Source: Stratiolaelaps scimitus
Taxonomy: Eukaryota > Arthropoda > Arachnida > Mesostigmata > Laelapidae
DNA length: 64,000 nt
Reading direction: 5' to 3'
Assembly: GCA_019614645.1 (NCBI GenBank)
Contig: JABWDB010000066.1
Span: 124,001 to 188,000 of the forward strand
A program made the position numbers and the translations under genes. Shown one piece after another: positions 61,756 through 64,000 of this stretch. Position 1 is the stretch's first letter. Every line of letters starts with the position of its first letter. The notes under the pieces were generated by a model. The model was not told where the DNA came from and did not search any database. It worked only from the letters and a program-made list of their open reading frames with translations.

Positions 61756-64000
61756 AAGGGGACTCATAAGTGTCGTTACTTGTATTAGCTTGAATATTAT
61801 TATTACCCTTCGAATAAATAAATCTCTTGATTCAAGTGGAAATGCGGTTAGGACTTGCCTAAAACGTTGTTTGATACCATAAGCTTCTCAAGGGTTGTAG
61901 GAAAAAAAAACGAAATTTTCCCAACTCATATTTGTCTTGTCTCGAAGCGCTGTTGTATCATGTGAGTCCATAACAGGCGACTAACCTCTGCGACAGCTTA
62001 CTTGTGGCAAAACGACAGTCTCAAGTCATTAGCATTCAACTCACGGTAACTCTAAAGCCATGCCGTTAAAGTATACCCTGTTGAAATATCGCCCGTTTTT
62101 GTGTGTGAATCTAACGAGAGGCTCCGAGCGACGTTCCCACTCCGAGTGACGTCATTTCACGAGGCAGCTTGGTTCAAGCAAAAGTAAACGTTGTCACAAG
62201 GCGACAAAGCAACTACCACCTCTCTCTCTCTCTCTCTCTTTCTCTAAGCGAAACTGAACTTGCGCGAGCGAATCGAATCCATCTGGTGACGGCTTGTCTA
62301 CGCCTGTGTTCGATTCTCAGAACGGAAACAGCTCTTATTGGATGTCAGCTCACAACGGGTGCATGCCAGTTCTCGCGACATTTTATTTACGTGAATATGT
62401 TGAATGCATGACGCCACGAAATATGAACCACCGAGAGCCCCCCTCCATAGGGAGCAACCACAACCGTTTCTTTTTAACTGTTTCAAAGAGAAATGGTCCC
62501 AATCTTGGCAGAACAGTTACAGCTCCACTCAAACGCCGTGTAGCTCCGTGGTACGATGATAAGCACTTTCGTTTATTTTGTCTATGCCCTAAAAGGCCCC
62601 CATGAGGAGGGAATTAATCGAGAGAATCCCTTAATCGAAAGAGTCTAAGAAATCGATACAAACTCGGCACATGAGCGATTTATCCATAGAAAAGATACAC
62701 AAAAGCTAGTCATTCTATACAAACGTTCCATATGATATAATCATATGCGTGATAGCCTATACCTGAAATCGTTGCCCAGCGGCAGACTGTTGAGGTCGAC
62801 ATCTCGCGTGGCAATCCCTACGCCCCATGCCCCACCTTGCTGAAGCTTCACCTCAAAGTAGGCCTTATTTTGAGCAATTGGATGATTTGCCAACGATGCT
62901 CCGGAACCACAAAGACGATGACCATTCTTCACGATCACTGCATTCTCACCTGTCCCCCCAAATGCATCAGTCGACCACAGCAAAAATTAGCGCTCAGGTG
63001 GTGGACAATATGGTATTGCTCGACAAAGCATGTAATGTGAAGAGCGAATTATCAAAATAACACAATAAAAATAAAGCATCGATGAAATGTTACCACCAAC
63101 CACAAAAACCATGGTCCAATGAACGAACACACATGCATAATTATATGCTAACTTACACTATACAACTGGCCCGATCAATAGGTTGAAGTGTGATTTGAGA
63201 TGGCATTAGTTCAATTCAATCAGACCTTTTTTCTGGTTTGCTCTAGTAAACTGTAGACATATAAATACATTGATTGATTCCCTGATTGAGCAAACACCTT
63301 CTTCTCTGTCTAAGGATGACAATAAACCACTTATAGAAGCGAAGCCATGGGGGAAGCAATTTTCTACATAATGTGGCTATTTCTCGAGAACACAATAATA
63401 ATAACATAGCTATCTTTGTCTAGATATAAGCCAAGTACCTATCACGCGAGTAAAGATGGATGAGTCAATGGCGTGTATATGGCGACCATATATTTGTTTA
63501 TAAGGGAACTTGCTGTTGCATATTCATTTTGCGCCGAAGTAGAAATTACTTTTAAATCACTGGTTGGACTCATTTCAGTGCAATTCGATTTAATTTAGAC
63601 TCAATTCAATTAGACCACATCATATTTACACGGATACCCTTAGCATTATTATCGTAGAAATTGTTCATTTCACCGAGCGCGCCCAGACCAAACCGAAGCG
63701 GAGTATGGATCGTAACTGTTATTCCCTAAAAGGGACCGTATAATCGATATTGCTAACAATGATCAGATATATTCGGACGATTTTAGTCTTGGGAATCACC
63801 TTTTCAAATTGCATTTCTCTATTCTACCGAATAAATAAACTCAATGAATATGTCAAAAGTTTCATTAGCATCATCGTGACGACGACGACGACGACGAAGT
63901 TCTGCCAATCGCACCACACCATGTTACTATGGCTGTCACCTACCCATGAACTGAGTGTCGAGATGAACTGGAGGCAGCCTCGTGTATTGCGGAATCTGTG
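59217..64000 (-). CDS. SPRYD7: SPRYD7-like SPRY domain protein (5' end beyond window)
   Basis: Gene-level entry. Exons in transcript order are 64000-63944 (cut by the window edge), 62949-62763, 61380-61184 and 59314-59217. All junctions are GT-AG and the phases agree (1, 2, 1). The spliced fragment encodes about 178 residues: PPVHLDTQFMGENAVIVKNG, CGSGASLANHPIAQNKAYFE, GAWGVGIATRDVDLNSLPLG, SVVLRDDG, GDVLGVAYDHIELRFFLNGV, YPIVYVDSGA, and FSSFYHQPPAGYQRILIEQS before LL and the stop. This matches vertebrate SPRYD7 (about 196 residues) end to end except for a short N-terminus outside the window. SPRYD7 is a small, nearly single-domain SPRY protein of unclear function; SPRY domains bind peptide partners. 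The last intron carries a retrotransposon. The gene is convergent with PAK, 7.3 kb away. Confidence 0.95.
59682..59695. repeat. Target-site duplication, copy next to the 3' end of element B
   Basis: ACAACCTTGCTAAT, identical to 61014-61027. The two are separated by exactly the element, and flanking bases differ on both outer and inner sides, so the duplication is 14 bp. Confidence 0.92.
59696..61013 (-). mobile_element. 5'-truncated non-LTR retrotransposon with CCHC and RLE-like endonuclease, copy B
   Basis: On the minus strand, about 150 codons of RT C-terminus come first (LPLLSAHQGLFLLRSC, VRFGGLGILSVRRLADVCYA). A frame shift follows at an eight-G run (60609-60616), then about 290 codons carrying CERCGDPVATNGHHGLSC (C-x2-C-x8-H-x4-C), GRRPDGLTLIPF, WDGTVVDTLA, KLRKYAALQATHLFSPLAFE and SLAVQRGNAIAFLGT. 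The CCHC knuckle followed by PD-x15-D resembles the zinc finger and restriction-like endonuclease of the R2 superclade. The 3' untranslated part contains AATAAA and ends ATTATACTTCT without a poly(A) tail. The copy lacks most of the RT, so it is not autonomous. It is bounded by a 14-bp direct repeat and lies in sense orientation in a SPRYD7 intron. The exact clade is uncertain. Confidence 0.85.
61014..61027. repeat. Target-site duplication, copy next to the truncated 5' end of element B
   Basis: ACAACCTTGCTAAT, identical to 59682-59695. Sequence on its inner side is retrotransposon coding DNA; on its outer side it is SPRYD7 intron. Confidence 0.92.
61184..61380 (-). CDS. SPRYD7: SPRYD7 third visible exon (SPRY core)
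   Basis: 197 bases, phase 2 in and phase 1 out. It encodes R/SVVLRDDGCVAGAGSIRHQL, PQQVQEGDVLGVAYDHIELR and FFLNGVDLQVASPGIKAEEV, then YPIVY. The GDVxGVxYDHxEL...LNG segment is the core of the SPRY fold. The acceptor is TTAAGCAG|GAGCG and the donor TACG|GTATGAG. Confidence 0.95.
61381..62762 (-). other. SPRYD7 intron between the second and third visible exons
   Basis: 1,382 bases. Contains an (AT)n tract at 61690-61749 and a (CT)n run on the plus strand at 62219-62240. A 103-codon antisense frame at 62294-62605 has no family resemblance. Confidence 0.85.
61690..61749. repeat. (AT)n microsatellite, about 60 bp
   Basis: Uninterrupted alternating AT in a SPRYD7 intron, followed by a short (GT)n. 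Confidence 0.95.
62763..62949 (-). CDS. SPRYD7: SPRYD7 second visible exon
   Basis: 187 bases, phase 1 in and phase 2 out. It encodes (G)ENAVIVKNGHRLCGSGASLA, NHPIAQNKAYFEVKLQQGGA and WGVGIATRDVDLNSLPLGND, then F. The acceptor is GGGGGGACAG|GTGAGAATG, chosen because joining it to the first exon gives QFMG-ENAVIVKNG, colinear with the family without a gap. A longer frame to the right runs only to a TAA and does not match the family. The donor is TTTCAG|GTATAG. Confidence 0.93.
63878..63897. repeat. (GAC)n triplet tract
   Basis: About 20 bases of GAC/ACG repeat in the first visible SPRYD7 intron, about 45 bases from the exon's donor site. Confidence 0.85.
63944..64000 (-). CDS. SPRYD7: SPRYD7 first visible exon (partial at window edge)
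   Basis: 57 bases visible, running off the right edge. Encodes QIPQYTRLPPVHLDTQFM plus the first base of a Gly codon. The donor is ATGG|GTAGGT. The PxVxLDTQxMG motif is the family signature just before VIVKNG. The start codon and roughly the first 20 residues should lie beyond 64000. Confidence 0.9.

Noticed and set aside
62950..62983. Rightward extension of the SPRYD7 second visible exon (LWSTDAFGGTG)
   Set aside because: The frame has no ATG and meets a TAA. The residues do not match the family, while the exon at 63944-64000 joins at 62949 with exact homology and phase.

Overview
This window is animal nuclear DNA, most likely from an arthropod. The genes are spread over many small exons with GT-AG introns up to 14 kb. 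Most of the sequence is noncoding, with many (AT)n, (GA)n and ATT-type microsatellites and scattered retroposons. The kinase gene resembles arthropod Pak3. A mite or other chelicerate would fit, but I cannot fix the taxon from sequence alone. No bacterial-style operons, rRNA, functional tRNA or CRISPR arrays are visible.

Layout. Positions 1-17628 hold no gene I can support; they contain SINE-like and other repeats, microsatellites and a possible transposase remnant. From 17629 to 51926 on the + strand lies a p21-activated kinase gene (Pak3-like). It has seven coding exons: a CRIB/p21-binding region split across the first two, a basic/proline linker, then a kinase domain over the last four. 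The splice phases join correctly throughout. The long introns carry a decayed non-LTR retrotransposon 3' end (about 26218-27150) and a tRNA-derived SINE with an 18-bp target-site duplication (37263-37469).

The main anomaly is in the penultimate PAK exon (51135-51312). About 190 bases of kinase coding sequence are absent. The text jumps from the end of the catalytic-loop region straight to the C-lobe, so the DFG motif, activation loop, APE motif and most of subdomains IX-X are missing, and the frame shifts into a TGA at 51222-51224. Either the allele or copy is broken, or the assembly is.

From 51927 to 59216 there is no recognised gene. From 59217 to the right edge, on the - strand and convergent with PAK, is a nearly complete SPRYD7 orthologue (SPRY domain protein). 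Four exons are visible and the first is cut by the window edge. Its last intron contains a 5'-truncated non-LTR retrotransposon (59696-61013) with a CCHC knuckle and a restriction-like-endonuclease-type motif, bounded by a perfect 14-bp target-site duplication.

The two genes have no evident functional link: one is a Rac/Cdc42-effector kinase, the other a small SPRY protein. I found no undescribed multi-gene system. The items most worth following are the PAK kinase lesion, the retrotransposon insertion in SPRYD7, the SINE family with its variants, and a splice site in SPRYD7 that reads as both acceptor and donor.
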